Of a DNA stretch of 64,000 nucleotides, positions 19,857-28,300 are shown in pieces; position 1 is the stretch's first letter, and each line of letters starts with the position of its first letter. Under the pieces are notes generated by a model. That model was not told the origin of the DNA, made no database searches, and saw nothing but the letters and a program-made list of their open reading frames with translations. Made by a program: the position numbers and the translations under genes. This stretch comes from Ktedonobacteria bacterium (GTDB lineage: Bacteria > Chloroflexota > Ktedonobacteria > Ktedonobacterales > JACDGC01), in contig DAIDGU010000037.1 of the NCBI GenBank assembly GCA_027459785.1, positions 1 to 64,000 of the forward strand, read 5' to 3'.

Positions 19857-19992
19857 AGGACGAGATACGAAGGACACGAAGGGAAGGAAAGTCACGAAGA
19901 TCTTGGAGAAAGGCATAGCATAACCTGTAAAGTGGTGCTAGAAATCCTAAGCCATCCTTCGTGTTCTTCGAGGTCTTCGTTTATCTTCGTGT
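19857..19992. repeat. imperfect inverted repeat of ACGAAG-rich sequence
   Basis: The left part carries GGACGAGATACGAAGGACACGAAGG, and the right part carries CCTTCGTGTTCTTCG and CTTCGTGTCTCGTCC, approximately its complement. This spans most of the spacer between the LLM-class and PPOX genes and could fold into one long hairpin. ACGAAGGACACGAAG-type repeats occur in intergenic DNA of several bacterial groups. It may act as a terminator or be a miniature mobile element. Confidence 0.6.
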
Positions 19993-20027
19993 CTCGTCCT
20001 TCATATCCTTGAATGGAGCATTTCCTT

Positions 20028-20429
20028 ATGGCACGGCTTGATGAGCAAACCCGCGCTTTCCTGGCGGAGCCGCACTTCGCCGTGTTGGCGACGCTCAATG
20101 CCGACGGCACCATCCAGCAGACGGTGATGTGGTATGACGTGGATGGTGATGAGATCCTGATGAACACGGCTGCCGGGCGGGTGAAGGATGGCAACCTGCG
20201 CCGCGACCCGCGCATCTCCGTCTGCGTGGAGGATGGCTATCGCTTCGTCACCCTGAGTGGTGCCGTGCGGCTGAACGAAGACCAGGCCACGACGCAGGCG
20301 GATATCCGCCGGTTGGCACTGCGCTACAGCGACGATCCAGCGAACATCGACGCGGAAACCGAACATTTTCGCCACGAGCAGCGCGTCTCCTTACGCCTGA
20401 ACGTCGCGCGCGTGATCAAGCGGCTCTAG
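20028..20429 (+). CDS. PPOX-class F420/flavin-dependent oxidoreductase
   Basis: A 133-residue split-barrel protein of the pyridoxamine-phosphate-oxidase-like class. FAVLATLNADGTIQQTVMWYDVDGDEILMNTAAGRVKDGNLRRDPRISVCV is the characteristic cofactor-binding beta-barrel. Such proteins reduce various substrates with F420H2 or FMN; the substrate is unknown. The start at 20028 is chosen because GGAG at 20015-20018 gives 9-nt spacing; the ATG at 20013 would lie ahead of that site. Its neighbour, the LLM-class enzyme, may use the same cofactor. Confidence 0.88.
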   Translation: MARLDEQTRAFLAEPHFAVLATLNADGTIQQTVMWYDVDGDEILMNTAAGRVKDGNLRRDPRISVCVEDGYRFVTLSGAVRLNEDQATTQADIRRLALRYSDDPANIDAETEHFRHEQRVSLRLNVARVIKRL

Positions 20430-20460
20430 CGCGCCCGCTACCTACGGTTAGCGGCGGTCT

Positions 20461-21447
20461 CTAATAGCCGCGTTGCAAGTCCACTTCGTTCAACAACTGC
20501 TCGCCGTGGCGGAAGCGGCGCAGGTTTTCGACGAAGAGTTGCGCCACGCGATGAGCATAGCCCGTCGTCAGGCCCGACATGTGGGGCGTCAGCAACACGT
20601 TCGGCAGCGACCACAGTGGGCTGGTGCGGGCGAGCGGCTCCTCGGTCACCACGTCCAGCGCGGCACCGGCGATCCAGCGTTCGCGCAGCGCGCGGATCAG
20701 CGCCGGCTCCTGCACCACCTCGCCGCGCGCCACGTTGATGAAGAACGCATTCGAGCGCATCGCCCGCAATTCCTGCTCGCCGATCAGGTTGGTCGTCGCC
20801 TCGGTCAGCGGCACGCTGACCAGCACGATATCGCTCTCGCCCAGCATCTCCAGCAGGCGGTCGGCGGGATAGAGCATATCGCAGTCGGGATCGTCCAGGC
20901 CGCCGGGCGTGCGCCGCATGCCCAGGATGCGCATATGGAAGGCGCGGGCGAGTTGTGCCACACGCCGCCCGATGGCCCCCAGCCCAACGATGCCCAACGT
21001 CTTTTCTTGCAACTCGAAGCCGCGCAACGCGCCCCATGCGCGCCCTGTCGCCCACTCCTTGCGCTCTTGCAGCCGTAGCATCTCATCCCACTTGCGCGCG
21101 AAGATCAGCATCGCGCCCAGCGTATATTCGGCGATGGCCTGCGCGTTGGCCGAACTGACATTCGTGACCTTGAACGTCAGCCCCGCGTGCAGCACGCCCG
21201 TGCGGATCAGGTTATCCACGCCTGCGCCGGGATATTGCAGCCATTGCAGGCGCGGCGCGATGGTCGCCAAGTCGTTCGGGGGACGAAAGGTGCAGAGCAC
21301 ATCCGCAGTCGGCAGCGCCAGTCGTAGTGCCGCCACATCGCTCACGAACTCCACGCGGCTGTCTGGTCCCGCCGCCGCGCGCACCGCGCGCTGATCATCC
21401 GCGCCAAAGGCGAAATCCGTTACCAGCGTGAGCGCATCATTGGTCAT
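20461..21447 (-). CDS. D-2-hydroxyacid dehydrogenase
   Basis: A 328-residue NAD(P)-dependent dehydrogenase of the D-isomer-specific 2-hydroxyacid family. The cofactor loop GIVGLGAIGRRVAQLAR is in the middle of the chain, followed by the catalytic Arg in FINVARGEVV, a Glu in the ALDVVTEEPL region and the catalytic His in LLTPHMSG. It could reduce a 2-keto acid such as glyoxylate or hydroxypyruvate. The start at 21447 has GGAGGAGAG just upstream. It converges with the PPOX gene across 31 nt. Confidence 0.9.
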   Translation of the reverse strand: MTNDALTLVTDFAFGADDQRAVRAAAGPDSRVEFVSDVAALRLALPTADVLCTFRPPNDLATIAPRLQWLQYPGAGVDNLIRTGVLHAGLTFKVTNVSSANAQAIAEYTLGAMLIFARKWDEMLRLQERKEWATGRAWGALRGFELQEKTLGIVGLGAIGRRVAQLARAFHMRILGMRRTPGGLDDPDCDMLYPADRLLEMLGESDIVLVSVPLTEATTNLIGEQELRAMRSNAFFINVARGEVVQEPALIRALRERWIAGAALDVVTEEPLARTSPLWSLPNVLLTPHMSGLTTGYAHRVAQLFVENLRRFRHGEQLLNEVDLQRGY

Positions 21448-21540
21448 TTCTCTCTCCTCCACCCAGGTGCCGTGGCGTAGCCAGCTATCGTAGCTGTAGC
21501 ATATCACAGGGGCGCAACGGTCACAGAAAGTGGAAAATCG

Positions 21541-22176
21541 TTATTGGCCCCAGGGCGTGCCAAAATCTTCCGTCCAATAATAATGCGCGGTGATGTTGCC
21601 GGGGTCATTGGCCAGATAGTAATAGCCGACGCCGATGTCGTGTAGCTTGCAATTGAGGATATTTAGGCGATGCAGGTCGTTAGGCGGCGTTTCATTGAAC
21701 CAGGCGTCCACCACTTGTTCCGGCGTCGGCTGGCCCCACGCGACGTTTTCCGCCACTATCGAGTACCGATAGCCGGCTTGACGTATGCGATCCCAGGCGG
21801 TCGTGCCATCGAAACTGTTGTGGCCCACAAAGTCATGAATTGCCATATCTTCGCTGTGCGCTTGCGCCGTACTCATCAAGATTGGGTTGGCCGTTAAGGC
21901 GGGGCAGCCGTTTTGCTGGCGATAGAGATTGGTGCGCGCGATGACGCGGTTGGCATAGTTTTGGATGACCGAGGCCGGCGGGGGCGGCGCGATGACCGGC
22001 GTCGGCGTGCCGGGGGCGCTGCCCAGCCCGAAGGGGAGCACGGGCGGCGCGTTCAAACCAACGGGCAGGGGTTTGTGCGTCATGGAGGTGTAAAGCGCCT
22101 GGATCTGCGCGCTATGGGTCAGCGCGAAGACGGCCAGGATGGCGATAGCGATGATGAGCGTGACAGAGCGGCGCAT
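21541..22176 (-). CDS. exported CAP/SCP-domain protein
   Basis: A 211-residue secreted or anchored protein. An N-terminal hydrophobic segment (about 3-22) is followed by a Pro-rich linker and a CAP domain at about 75-205. The domain shows NLYRQQNGCPALTANPILMSTAQAHSEDMAIHDFVGHNSFDG and AENVAWGQPTPEQVVDAWFNET, the usual His/Glu cavity layout. CAP domains in bacteria are extracellular and of varied or unknown function. The start at 22176 is decided by AAGGAG with 9-nt spacing; the same AAGGAG abuts the in-frame ATG at 22185 and excludes it. Confidence 0.85.
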   Translation of the reverse strand: MRRSVTLIIAIAILAVFALTHSAQIQALYTSMTHKPLPVGLNAPPVLPFGLGSAPGTPTPVIAPPPPASVIQNYANRVIARTNLYRQQNGCPALTANPILMSTAQAHSEDMAIHDFVGHNSFDGTTAWDRIRQAGYRYSIVAENVAWGQPTPEQVVDAWFNETPPNDLHRLNILNCKLHDIGVGYYYLANDPGNITAHYYWTEDFGTPWGQ

Positions 22177-22353
22177 CTTGAGCATCTCCTTGCTGCGACA
22201 ATCCTCTCGTGCGACCACGTCGAGCGCACATGCCCGCCCGCTGTCCTTTTGCTCACGCACGAGTGTCCTTGATCATAGCAGATGCCAGGGAAAAAACAAG
22301 CGCCACGCGCACACTGCGCAAAATTACCGCTAGGGGCATGAGCGGGAGCGTCC

Positions 22354-22980
22354 CTAGCCTTGCTCCCACTCGTCGTCGAACAGGCCAAGGGGGGGATCGA
22401 TGGTGACGGTGCGGGCGGCGACATCCACAGCGGGGACGAGCGCGGCGACAAAGGGGACGAGCACGTCGGGCTGGCCCGGACGGCGCACCACCAGCAGATC
22501 TTGCGCGGCACCGGTCAGGATGTCGGCGACGCTGCCCAAGTCGGTGCCATTGACATGCACGGCGCGCAGGCCGATGAGGTCATGCACATAATACTGATCG
22601 GCGGCCAGCGGTGCAACCTCGGCAGCAGGGATGGCGACGACCTGGCCGCGCAACGTCTCGGCGGCGGTCATATCCTCGATGCCGGCGAAATGCAACAGGA
22701 TCACACTGCCGTGTGCGTGGGCGCTGGTGGGGCGCAGGGGCCGGTGGTCCGCGCCGACATAGAGGGCGGCGTGTGTGGCTAGGCGTTCGGGGAAGTCGGT
22801 CTGGGGGAGCAGCTTCACGTCGCCTTTCAGGCCAAAGGGCGCGGCGATGCGCCCCACTGTAATCCAATCAGTGGGGGTGGTGCCAGCAGGCGGCGGGGCC
22901 GAGGCCGGCGGGGGCGCGGGACGCGGGCGTCCGTAGCGCCGCTTAGTGGGAGGGCGGTTCTCCGGCGGTGGGTTGCTCAT
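22354..22980 (-). CDS. rimM: ribosome maturation factor RimM
   Basis: A 208-residue 30S assembly factor binding bS/uS19 near the 16S head. The RimM N domain begins at WITVGRIAAPFGLKGDVKLLPQTDFPERL (about residue 40), and the PRC-barrel follows with YYVHDLIGLRAV and VPFVAALVPAVDVAARTVTIDPP. A Pro-rich, basic N-terminal tail of about 38 residues is unusual. With the start at 22980 the gene overlaps the KH-protein gene by 38 nt, suggesting translational coupling; no internal start is better supported. Last gene of the rpsP-KH-rimM group; trmD and rplS, often next, are absent here. Confidence 0.92.
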   Translation of the reverse strand: MSNPPPENRPPTKRRYGRPRPAPPPASAPPPAGTTPTDWITVGRIAAPFGLKGDVKLLPQTDFPERLATHAALYVGADHRPLRPTSAHAHGSVILLHFAGIEDMTAAETLRGQVVAIPAAEVAPLAADQYYVHDLIGLRAVHVNGTDLGSVADILTGAAQDLLVVRRPGQPDVLVPFVAALVPAVDVAARTVTIDPPLGLFDDEWEQG

Positions 22981-23242
22981 GGATTTCCAGTGCGATATTC
23001 TTGCCCTGCCGCGCCCCGGCGGCACGGAGGAGGCTGCGCATCGCCTTGGCGACGCGCCCCTGGCGTCCGATGACCTTGCCGAAATCATCCGGCGCGACGG
23101 TCAGGTGAAACGCAGCGAAGTAACGGTCGCTGCGGCCCTCGCGCACCTGCACGGCCTCCGGCTGCTCGACTAATCCCTGCGCCATATACTCGACCAGCTT
23201 GCGCATCGGCGCATCCCCATGTCCGCGATCCCGATACATCAC
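22943..23242 (-). CDS. khpA: KH-domain RNA-binding protein (KhpA-like)
   Basis: A 99-residue protein with a single KH domain. After LVEYMAQGLVEQPEAVQVRE comes the RNA-binding turn GKVIGRQGRVAKAMRSLLRAAGARQGK, matching the GxxG loop of KhpA. KhpA pairs with KhpB in several bacteria to bind small RNAs and influence cell elongation; its gene normally sits between rpsP and rimM, as here. A GGAGG ribosome site precedes two adjacent ATG codons at 23242 and 23239. It is longer than the usual 75-80 residues because of an N-terminal extension. Confidence 0.9.
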   Translation of the reverse strand: MMYRDRGHGDAPMRKLVEYMAQGLVEQPEAVQVREGRSDRYFAAFHLTVAPDDFGKVIGRQGRVAKAMRSLLRAAGARQGKNIALEIHEQPTAGEPPSH

Positions 23243-23260
23243 GCACCTCCGGTTCAGATG

Positions 23261-23554
23261 CTAGCTTTGCGGTGTGGCGGCAGCGTGGCGTTCTTGCTTT
23301 TTCGCTTCCAGCCGCTCGGCGAAGCCGCTGGTGCGGAACAACTGCGTGACGCTCTCTGATGGCTGCGCACCGTTGAGAATCCAGGCTGCGGTCTTCTCTT
23401 CATCGAAATGGATGGCGGGTGGGTTGACGCGCGGATTGTACCAACCCAGGATCTCCAGGAAGCGCCCATCACGGGGCGCATGCGAATCGGCGGCGACGAT
23501 GCGGTACGACGGCGCATGTTTCTTGCCCGTGCGCATCAAGCGGATTTTGACCAC
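23261..23554 (-). CDS. rpsP: 30S ribosomal protein bS16
   Basis: A 97-residue ribosomal protein of the small-subunit body. VVKIRLMRTGKKHAPSYRIVAADSHAPRDGRFLEILGWYNP is the conserved bS16 start. The GTG at 23554 is chosen: GGAGG lies 11 nt upstream and the family's N-terminus begins here, while the frame continues to 23617 without similarity. The C-terminal tail KKQERHAAATPQS is short. First gene of the rpsP-khpA-rimM operon. Confidence 0.94.
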   Translation of the reverse strand: MVKIRLMRTGKKHAPSYRIVAADSHAPRDGRFLEILGWYNPRVNPPAIHFDEEKTAAWILNGAQPSESVTQLFRTSGFAERLEAKKQERHAAATPQS

Positions 23555-23659
23555 AGAACCTCTATCCTCCAAATGGTGGTGCGATGTGAATGTGTTTAAA
23601 AGTAACTTCTTCAGCATAGCATGCCGGTTTGCGGCTTGTCAATGTTCGCGCCGGATGGG

Positions 23660-24540
23660 GCAGGGCTTTTGCAAATTAGCCACCGACAAAGGCCAAGGCG
23701 CGTTCGGCAGCAGCAGCAAAGGAGCGCAAAGCTGCGGCAATGTTGGTGACACCTGCCCGCCGCAAGGCATCGGTGATGCCAGCGCGCAAGAGGGTTAAGG
23801 CCACGGGAGCTGCGCCGGTATGGACCTGGCAGGCGTCTTCGTGCCAGGTGACATCCAAGACATGATGCACGCGATGCTCAATCGTCCAATGCCCACGCCA
23901 CAACGCGGCCAGGATGTCCATGTCCGCCTGTTCCACCGCTAGATCGGTCAGAGCGTACGTCATCTCGACCTGGCGCTGGCGCCTGCTCGGCCATTCCACC
24001 GTGCGACAGGTGCGCCGCAGGACTTAGCGCACGCCTGGCCAGAACGCTTGCAGGTGTGGCGGGCAGACAATGCGTTCCAGCAAGCGCGTTTCCAAGCGCC
24101 CATGCGCCTTCTCAGTCTGCGACCACTGCATCCGCTGCTCTTCCGGCCAGGCGGGGGCATCGAACCAATCGGCAATCGCCTGATACAAAGTCGGTTGGTT
24201 GGCTTTGGCGATCAGCAGATAATGACCCCCTTGATGCAGCATCAGCTGGGTCGTGGCTTGCTGGGTAGGCAACGCATCCATCGTGATCACGATGCCGTGC
24301 ACGTCACGCCCCGCCAACAGGTGCTGGACGACAGGGATTGCATTGGTTTTCGCATCCACTCCCTGCTGCTGGACCACCGCGCCACTCCCATGCACCACCT
24401 CGCGGACCACATGCACCGGCTGGCCGTGCGTCGTAGCCGCTCTGGTGCGCCGCAGTGGACCCGTGTTGAATACCCCCACTCAGGGCGCATTTGCTTTTTT
24501 CAGCCGCCGCGTGTAAACTGAGGTCGTGCCTGCCCTACAA
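23660..24540 (-). mobile_element. remnant of an ISAs1-type insertion sequence
   Basis: About 0.9 kb holding a decayed transposase gene. GCTTTTGCAAATTAG near 23668 and, inverted, AAAAAGCAAATGCG near 24488-24500 share a TGCAAAT/AGCAAAT block and may be what remains of terminal inverted repeats; no target duplication is clear. The N-terminal end of the element is duplicated, diverged, at 27454-27573. Confidence 0.6.
23676..24479 (-). pseudogene. ISAs1-family transposase, truncated and interrupted
   Basis: Two frame-aligned pieces of an ISAs1 (H-repeat type) transposase. The 5' piece carries VDAKTNAIPVVQHLL, TMDALPTQQATTQLM and LIAKANQPTLYQAI, and EKAHGRLETRLLERI. An in-frame TAA at about 24024-24026 stops it after FWPGVR. 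Translation past the stop continues in the same frame through LRRTCRTVEWPSRRQ and the family's 3' segment with HWTIEHRVHHVLDVTWHEDAC. The first 130 or so residues of the family are missing. The element should not move on its own. Confidence 0.85.
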
Positions 24541-24606
24541 TCGTATAATGATCAATGGGCATCACATTCGAGCTTTAACGAACCGAGAGAAACCCGGAGT
24601 AGAGTG

Positions 24607-24846
24607 ATGAGCGTTGATTTACAAAAGCTAGCTCAGGAAGTCCATATCTCTGAAGCGCAGTTACACGAGCAAGCAGATTTGCTCCTTTTGTTGGATTTGT
24701 ATAACCAAGGAGCGATCTCATCGGCAGCAGCAGCGCGTTTTTTAGGGATATCCCGTGGAGAGTTTCAAACACTTTGCGCCCAACATCACATTCCTATCGA
24801 TGATCCCGACAGCGATCCGGTGAAAGAAGCCCAGCTATCGCTCTGA
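24607..24846 (+). CDS. UPF0175-type antitoxin
   Basis: A 79-residue small helical protein. The central LLDLYNQGAISSAAAARFLGISRGEFQTLCAQHHIPID is the helix-turn-helix-like UPF0175 core found in antitoxins that precede DUF3368 toxins. It likely binds the toxin and the promoter. The start at 24607 (MSVDLQKLA) is chosen because the longer frame from 24526 reads into the IS end. The toxin gene follows 23 nt later. AT-rich relative to the chromosome average. Confidence 0.82.
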   Translation: MSVDLQKLAQEVHISEAQLHEQADLLLLLDLYNQGAISSAAAARFLGISRGEFQTLCAQHHIPIDDPDSDPVKEAQLSL

Positions 24847-24869
24847 CTCAGCCGACAGGCGCAATCGTT

Positions 24870-25328
24870 GTGGCAGATACAACACCTCTGATCACCCTAG
24901 CAGCAACAGGAGCAATTGCCTTGCTCCAATTAGTGTTTGGTGAGGTGCATATCCCAGAGCAGGTGTGGGGCGAATACGAAAAGTTTCGCCCGCACATGAC
25001 GCTCCCCGATCTTTCACAAGCCTCATGGCTTTATCGTCATCAGGTCACTATCGCTCCACCATTTTCTCCGCTAGACGAAGGAGAAGCGGCAGCGTTGACT
25101 TTAGCACAAGCTCTTGGGGCAAAGGTGGTGCTTATGGATGAGAAAAAAGGTCGCAGGGCAGCAACAGCAGTCCAACTGCCTATCATGGGTACACTTGGGT
25201 TTCTGTTGCGAGCCAAACGAGATGGGCATGTTGCTGCAATCAAACCCATCATCGATCAGTTCGCCCCCTTGAATCGCTACTACAGCCCACATCTCATCAC
25301 CCAAACATTACAGGCCGCTGGTGAATGA
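24870..25328 (+). CDS. DUF3368 PIN-like toxin
   Basis: A 152-residue PIN-fold protein of the DUF3368 family, presumed ribonuclease toxin paired with the UPF0175-type gene. Acidic residues expected in the active site are seen in ADTTPLITL at the start, DEGEAAALTLAQ near residue 72 and LMDEKKGRRAA near 88. The GTG start at 24870 is uncertain: family members usually begin with MIVVSDTSPL, and here the codons just before, for Ala-Ile-Val, are not start codons, so a CTG at 24843 overlapping the antitoxin stop is an alternative. Confidence 0.8.
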   Translation: MADTTPLITLAATGAIALLQLVFGEVHIPEQVWGEYEKFRPHMTLPDLSQASWLYRHQVTIAPPFSPLDEGEAAALTLAQALGAKVVLMDEKKGRRAATAVQLPIMGTLGFLLRAKRDGHVAAIKPIIDQFAPLNRYYSPHLITQTLQAAGE

Positions 25329-25473
25329 CTGCTGCTCCACGCTTCAAGCATTTCCAGTAGAAGATAATGATATCCTTCTTTCAATCAAACCTATCATCTG
25401 CGCTCTTGGCTGCAAAGTACCTGCATGAGGGCGCTCAGACAATCAAAATGGCTTAACATTGTATGCTTCTTTT

Positions 25474-26367
25474 TTAATGATCCTCTTCTGGCGGAGAATA
25501 CCCGCGCGCTTGGTGTTGATACCATTGGGCCAGCAGTTGCTCCAGTTTACGAGGCGTATCTGATTCCTGTACTGGGGTATACACAATGACTTTGAGATCG
25601 GGCGTGTCATAGACCTGAAAGGTGAGACGTTCAAACACCAGATACCCGACCTGTGGATGGTTGAGCGTTTTCCGCCCTTCTTGTCCTCCGCGTACCTCAT
25701 GATCTGGCCACCAGGCACGAAATTCCGGGCTGGCGAGCATGAGATCGTGGATCAAGGCGGTCAACTGGGGGTCGTCGGGATGACGAGCGCAACTGCTCCG
25801 GAATTGCGCTAAAAGATGTCGCGCATCTTCTTCCCAATTGACGATGAATTGTCGGGCCAGCGGATTGGTGAAGATCCCCCAGATGGTATTGCGTTCGCGG
25901 GGAGGCAAGCGGCGGAAATCACCAAAGACCGCGCAGGCGGCATCGTTCCTCGCCAGGCTATCCCAGCGTCTGCCTGAGATAAAGGCCGGACGAGCGCCGA
26001 ACTGATCAAGAAAGCGTTGTAATGCCGGACTCACGCTTTCGGTTTCCAACAACCGCGTCGGCGGTGGCTGTTGCTGGGCCAAGAGGAAGAGATGGCTGCG
26101 TTCGCTCTCATCCAGCTGCAACGCCTGTGCCAAGCGTTCTAAGACCTGCGTTGAAGGCGTGATCGGACGCCCCTGCTCTAACCAAGTGTACCAATCCACG
26201 CTCACCCCCATCAGGTGGGCCACTTCGGCTCGTCGGAGTCCCGGCGTTTTGCGTCGGCTTCCGCGTGGCAACCCCACGTCTTCAGGGATAATCCGCGCGC
26301 GGCGAGTTCGCAAAAAATCTCCCAGTTCCTGTAAACGATACTCTGGCTGGTGCCGCTGACTGTCCAT
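25474..26367 (-). CDS. XRE-type regulator with MmyB-like ligand-binding domain
   Basis: A 297-residue regulator. An N-terminal helix-turn-helix (about 10-85, with RRAEVAHLMGVSVDWYTWLEQGRPITPSTQVLERLAQAL) is followed by the MmyB-like domain (about 100-270: ARNDAACAVFGDF, RNTIWGIFTNPLAR, HLLAQFRSSCARHPDDPQ), thought to bind a small lipophilic ligand. In many genomes such regulators diverge from a short-chain dehydrogenase gene and control it, which is exactly the layout here (162 nt between starts). Confidence 0.9.
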   Translation of the reverse strand: MDSQRHQPEYRLQELGDFLRTRRARIIPEDVGLPRGSRRKTPGLRRAEVAHLMGVSVDWYTWLEQGRPITPSTQVLERLAQALQLDESERSHLFLLAQQQPPPTRLLETESVSPALQRFLDQFGARPAFISGRRWDSLARNDAACAVFGDFRRLPPRERNTIWGIFTNPLARQFIVNWEEDARHLLAQFRSSCARHPDDPQLTALIHDLMLASPEFRAWWPDHEVRGGQEGRKTLNHPQVGYLVFERLTFQVYDTPDLKVIVYTPVQESDTPRKLEQLLAQWYQHQARGYSPPEEDH

Positions 26368-26528
26368 CTCAACCTCTTTCCTCCGCGTGCCTTAAAGCGC
26401 GTCCTTTAAAACGAGGAGTGCTAATCCTATGATCATTGCTCATCTTGTCCTAGGATCGCCATCACTCTATCATAAAAAGACAGGTGAAGTACCTGCAAGC
26501 AGCTAAGCAGAGGGTAAGGAGTGACAAC

Positions 26529-27329
26529 ATGGATTTTCAACTGGCCGGGAAGAGAGCCGTAGTAACCGGATCGAGTTCTGGGTTGGGTGCGGCGATTGTG
26601 AAGATGCTCGCTGCTGAGGGCGCGGCGGTCGTCGTGCATGGTCGCCATGAAGAACGTGCCAACGCTGTCGCAGCGACGATCCGCGCCAGCGGGGGGAAAG
26701 CGGAGGTCGCGCTGGGCGATCTCACCACCGATGCTGGTGCCGACAGGGCTGCCACTGCGATGCTTGCCGGCGGCGCTATCGATATTCTGGTCAACAATGC
26801 TGGCATCCTTCCTCGTCAAGCATGGATGGCGGCAACGGCTGAAGATTGGCAGCAGACGTACAACAACAATGTCATCTCCAGTGTGCGCATGATCCAGCGT
26901 TTGGTGCCACAGATGCGTGAGCGGCATTGGGGGCGCGTGATCCAGATTGGCGGCGGCTTGGCACAACAACCACAGGCAGGAGGGCCACACTACAGTGCCA
27001 CGTTGGCGGCACGCCACAATCTGGCGGTATCCCTCGCGCGTGAATTAACCGGCACAGGTGTGACCTCCAACGTCGTGGCACCCGGCGCGATCCTTACAGA
27101 GGAAGGTCGGCCACTGCTGATGCATATGGCACAGGCGTATGGTTGGGCTGGGACACCGGAGGAAATCGAAATCACGGCTGCGCAGGCCATCGCGCCCAAT
27201 GACGTGGGCCGCTTTGGTCGGCCAGAGGAGATCGCTGCTGCGGTCGTGTATCTAGCCAGTCCAAGGGCTAATTATATCAGCGGGGCAACGATCCGCGTTG
27301 ATGGTGGCACGATTCGTTCGGTGTTTTAG
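26529..27329 (+). CDS. SDR-family protein lacking the Ser and Lys of the catalytic centre
   Basis: A 266-residue short-chain dehydrogenase-like protein. TGSSSGLG (nucleotide turn), DILVNNAGIL and NVVAPGAILTEEGRP are conserved. At the active site Tyr is present in HYSATLAARHN, but the residue four after it, normally Lys, is Leu, and the Ser 13 residues before it is Gly. Classical reduction chemistry is therefore questionable. The start at 26529 has AAGGAG 7 nt upstream; a frame from 26484 is disregarded. Divergent from the MmyB-type regulator, its likely controller. Confidence 0.88.
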   Translation: MDFQLAGKRAVVTGSSSGLGAAIVKMLAAEGAAVVVHGRHEERANAVAATIRASGGKAEVALGDLTTDAGADRAATAMLAGGAIDILVNNAGILPRQAWMAATAEDWQQTYNNNVISSVRMIQRLVPQMRERHWGRVIQIGGGLAQQPQAGGPHYSATLAARHNLAVSLARELTGTGVTSNVVAPGAILTEEGRPLLMHMAQAYGWAGTPEEIEITAAQAIAPNDVGRFGRPEEIAAAVVYLASPRANYISGATIRVDGGTIRSVF

Positions 27330-27453
27330 CAGCAGTGCTGGTACCAGGAGTCAGCATATGGCTGGCTTCCTGCTACCAGGCGCTGGGAGTATCACGAGCA
27401 GAAGGCTGCCACCAGCGATCATCGCACCGCTGGCTGCCGCCCGCCCGCGCGAT

Positions 27454-27573
27454 GTAGCCGCTCTGGTGTGCCGCAATCGCAGCTAGCATCATGATCGCGC
27501 GTCCAGGTGAATTCGTTGCGCTGTTGCTTTTTTCGGGTCCCAGTGGGTAAACTGAGATCAAGTTTGTCCTACA
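27454..27573. repeat. second, diverged copy of the IS N-terminal end
   Basis: GTAGCCGCTCTGGTGTGCCGCA at 27454-27475 differs by one base from 24433-24454 in the transposase remnant. Further on, TTGCTTTTTTC, GTAAACTGAG and CCTACA recur in the same order and nearly the same spacing (24491-24539 and 27524-27573). Both copies point the same way and bracket the toxin-antitoxin and regulator/SDR genes. The rest of the 27330-27594 spacer shows no gene. Confidence 0.7.
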
Positions 27574-27594
27574 GCAGTTTGAAAGGAGAGGCGG

Positions 27595-28236
27595 ATGTCA
27601 GCTATGCAGCCTGATGGTTATCTCGCGTTGCCCCCGACCGGCACCGGCAAGGGGGTGTTGGTTCTCCATGCCTGGTGGGGATTGAACGCTACCATCAAGG
27701 CGTTCTGTGAGCGCCTGGCCACGGCGGGGTACGTCGCCTTCGCCCCTGACCTCTATCATGGTCAGGTCGCCAGCACCATCGCAGAAGCCGAAACCCTGCG
27801 CGACGCCCTGGATGGCAATGGCAAGCAGACCAGGGACGACCTGGCCGCGGCGCTAACGTTGCTCAAAGAACGCGCAGACGCTGCCACTGTTGCAGTGATC
27901 GGCTTCTCGCTGGGCGCGAGCTATGCGCTGGATCTGTCGGTCGCGGACCCCGCAACCATCCGCGCGGTGGTCATCTTTTACGGGACTTGTCCTGGGGACT
28001 ATAGCCGCGCGCAAGCCAGCTATCTCGGTCACTTCGCAGAGGCGGATGAGTTTGAGCCAGCCGCCGCAGTCAACCAGTTAGAAGAGTCGCTCTTACAAGC
28101 GGGCCGCCCCGTGGCGTTCTATACGTACAGCGGCACGGGCCACTGGTTCTGCGAGCCTGATCGCGTCGAGGCATATAACCAAGAGGCAGCCGAACTGGCA
28201 TGGGAGCGAACGCTCGCCTTCCTCCAACAAAGCTGA
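27595..28236 (+). CDS. dienelactone hydrolase-family protein
   Basis: A 213-residue alpha/beta hydrolase. KGVLVLHAWWGLNATIKAFCERLATAGYVAFAPDLYHG is the dienelactone hydrolase N-terminal half. The nucleophile elbow is VIGFSLGAS, with Ser where true dienelactone hydrolases have Cys, so this belongs to the broad family of uncertain substrate. The C-terminal GTGHWFCEPDR supplies the His. A GAAAGGAGAGG ribosome site precedes the start. It converges with moeA across 64 nt that include an AGGGGCTGCCCCT palindrome (28271-28283). Confidence 0.86.
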   Translation: MSAMQPDGYLALPPTGTGKGVLVLHAWWGLNATIKAFCERLATAGYVAFAPDLYHGQVASTIAEAETLRDALDGNGKQTRDDLAAALTLLKERADAATVAVIGFSLGASYALDLSVADPATIRAVVIFYGTCPGDYSRAQASYLGHFAEADEFEPAAAVNQLEESLLQAGRPVAFYTYSGTGHWFCEPDRVEAYNQEAAELAWERTLAFLQQS

Positions 28237-28300
28237 CAGCCGCCAAGAATAGTACGATGAATAACGCTCTAGGGGCTGCCCCTGATCACCTACTTTATTA

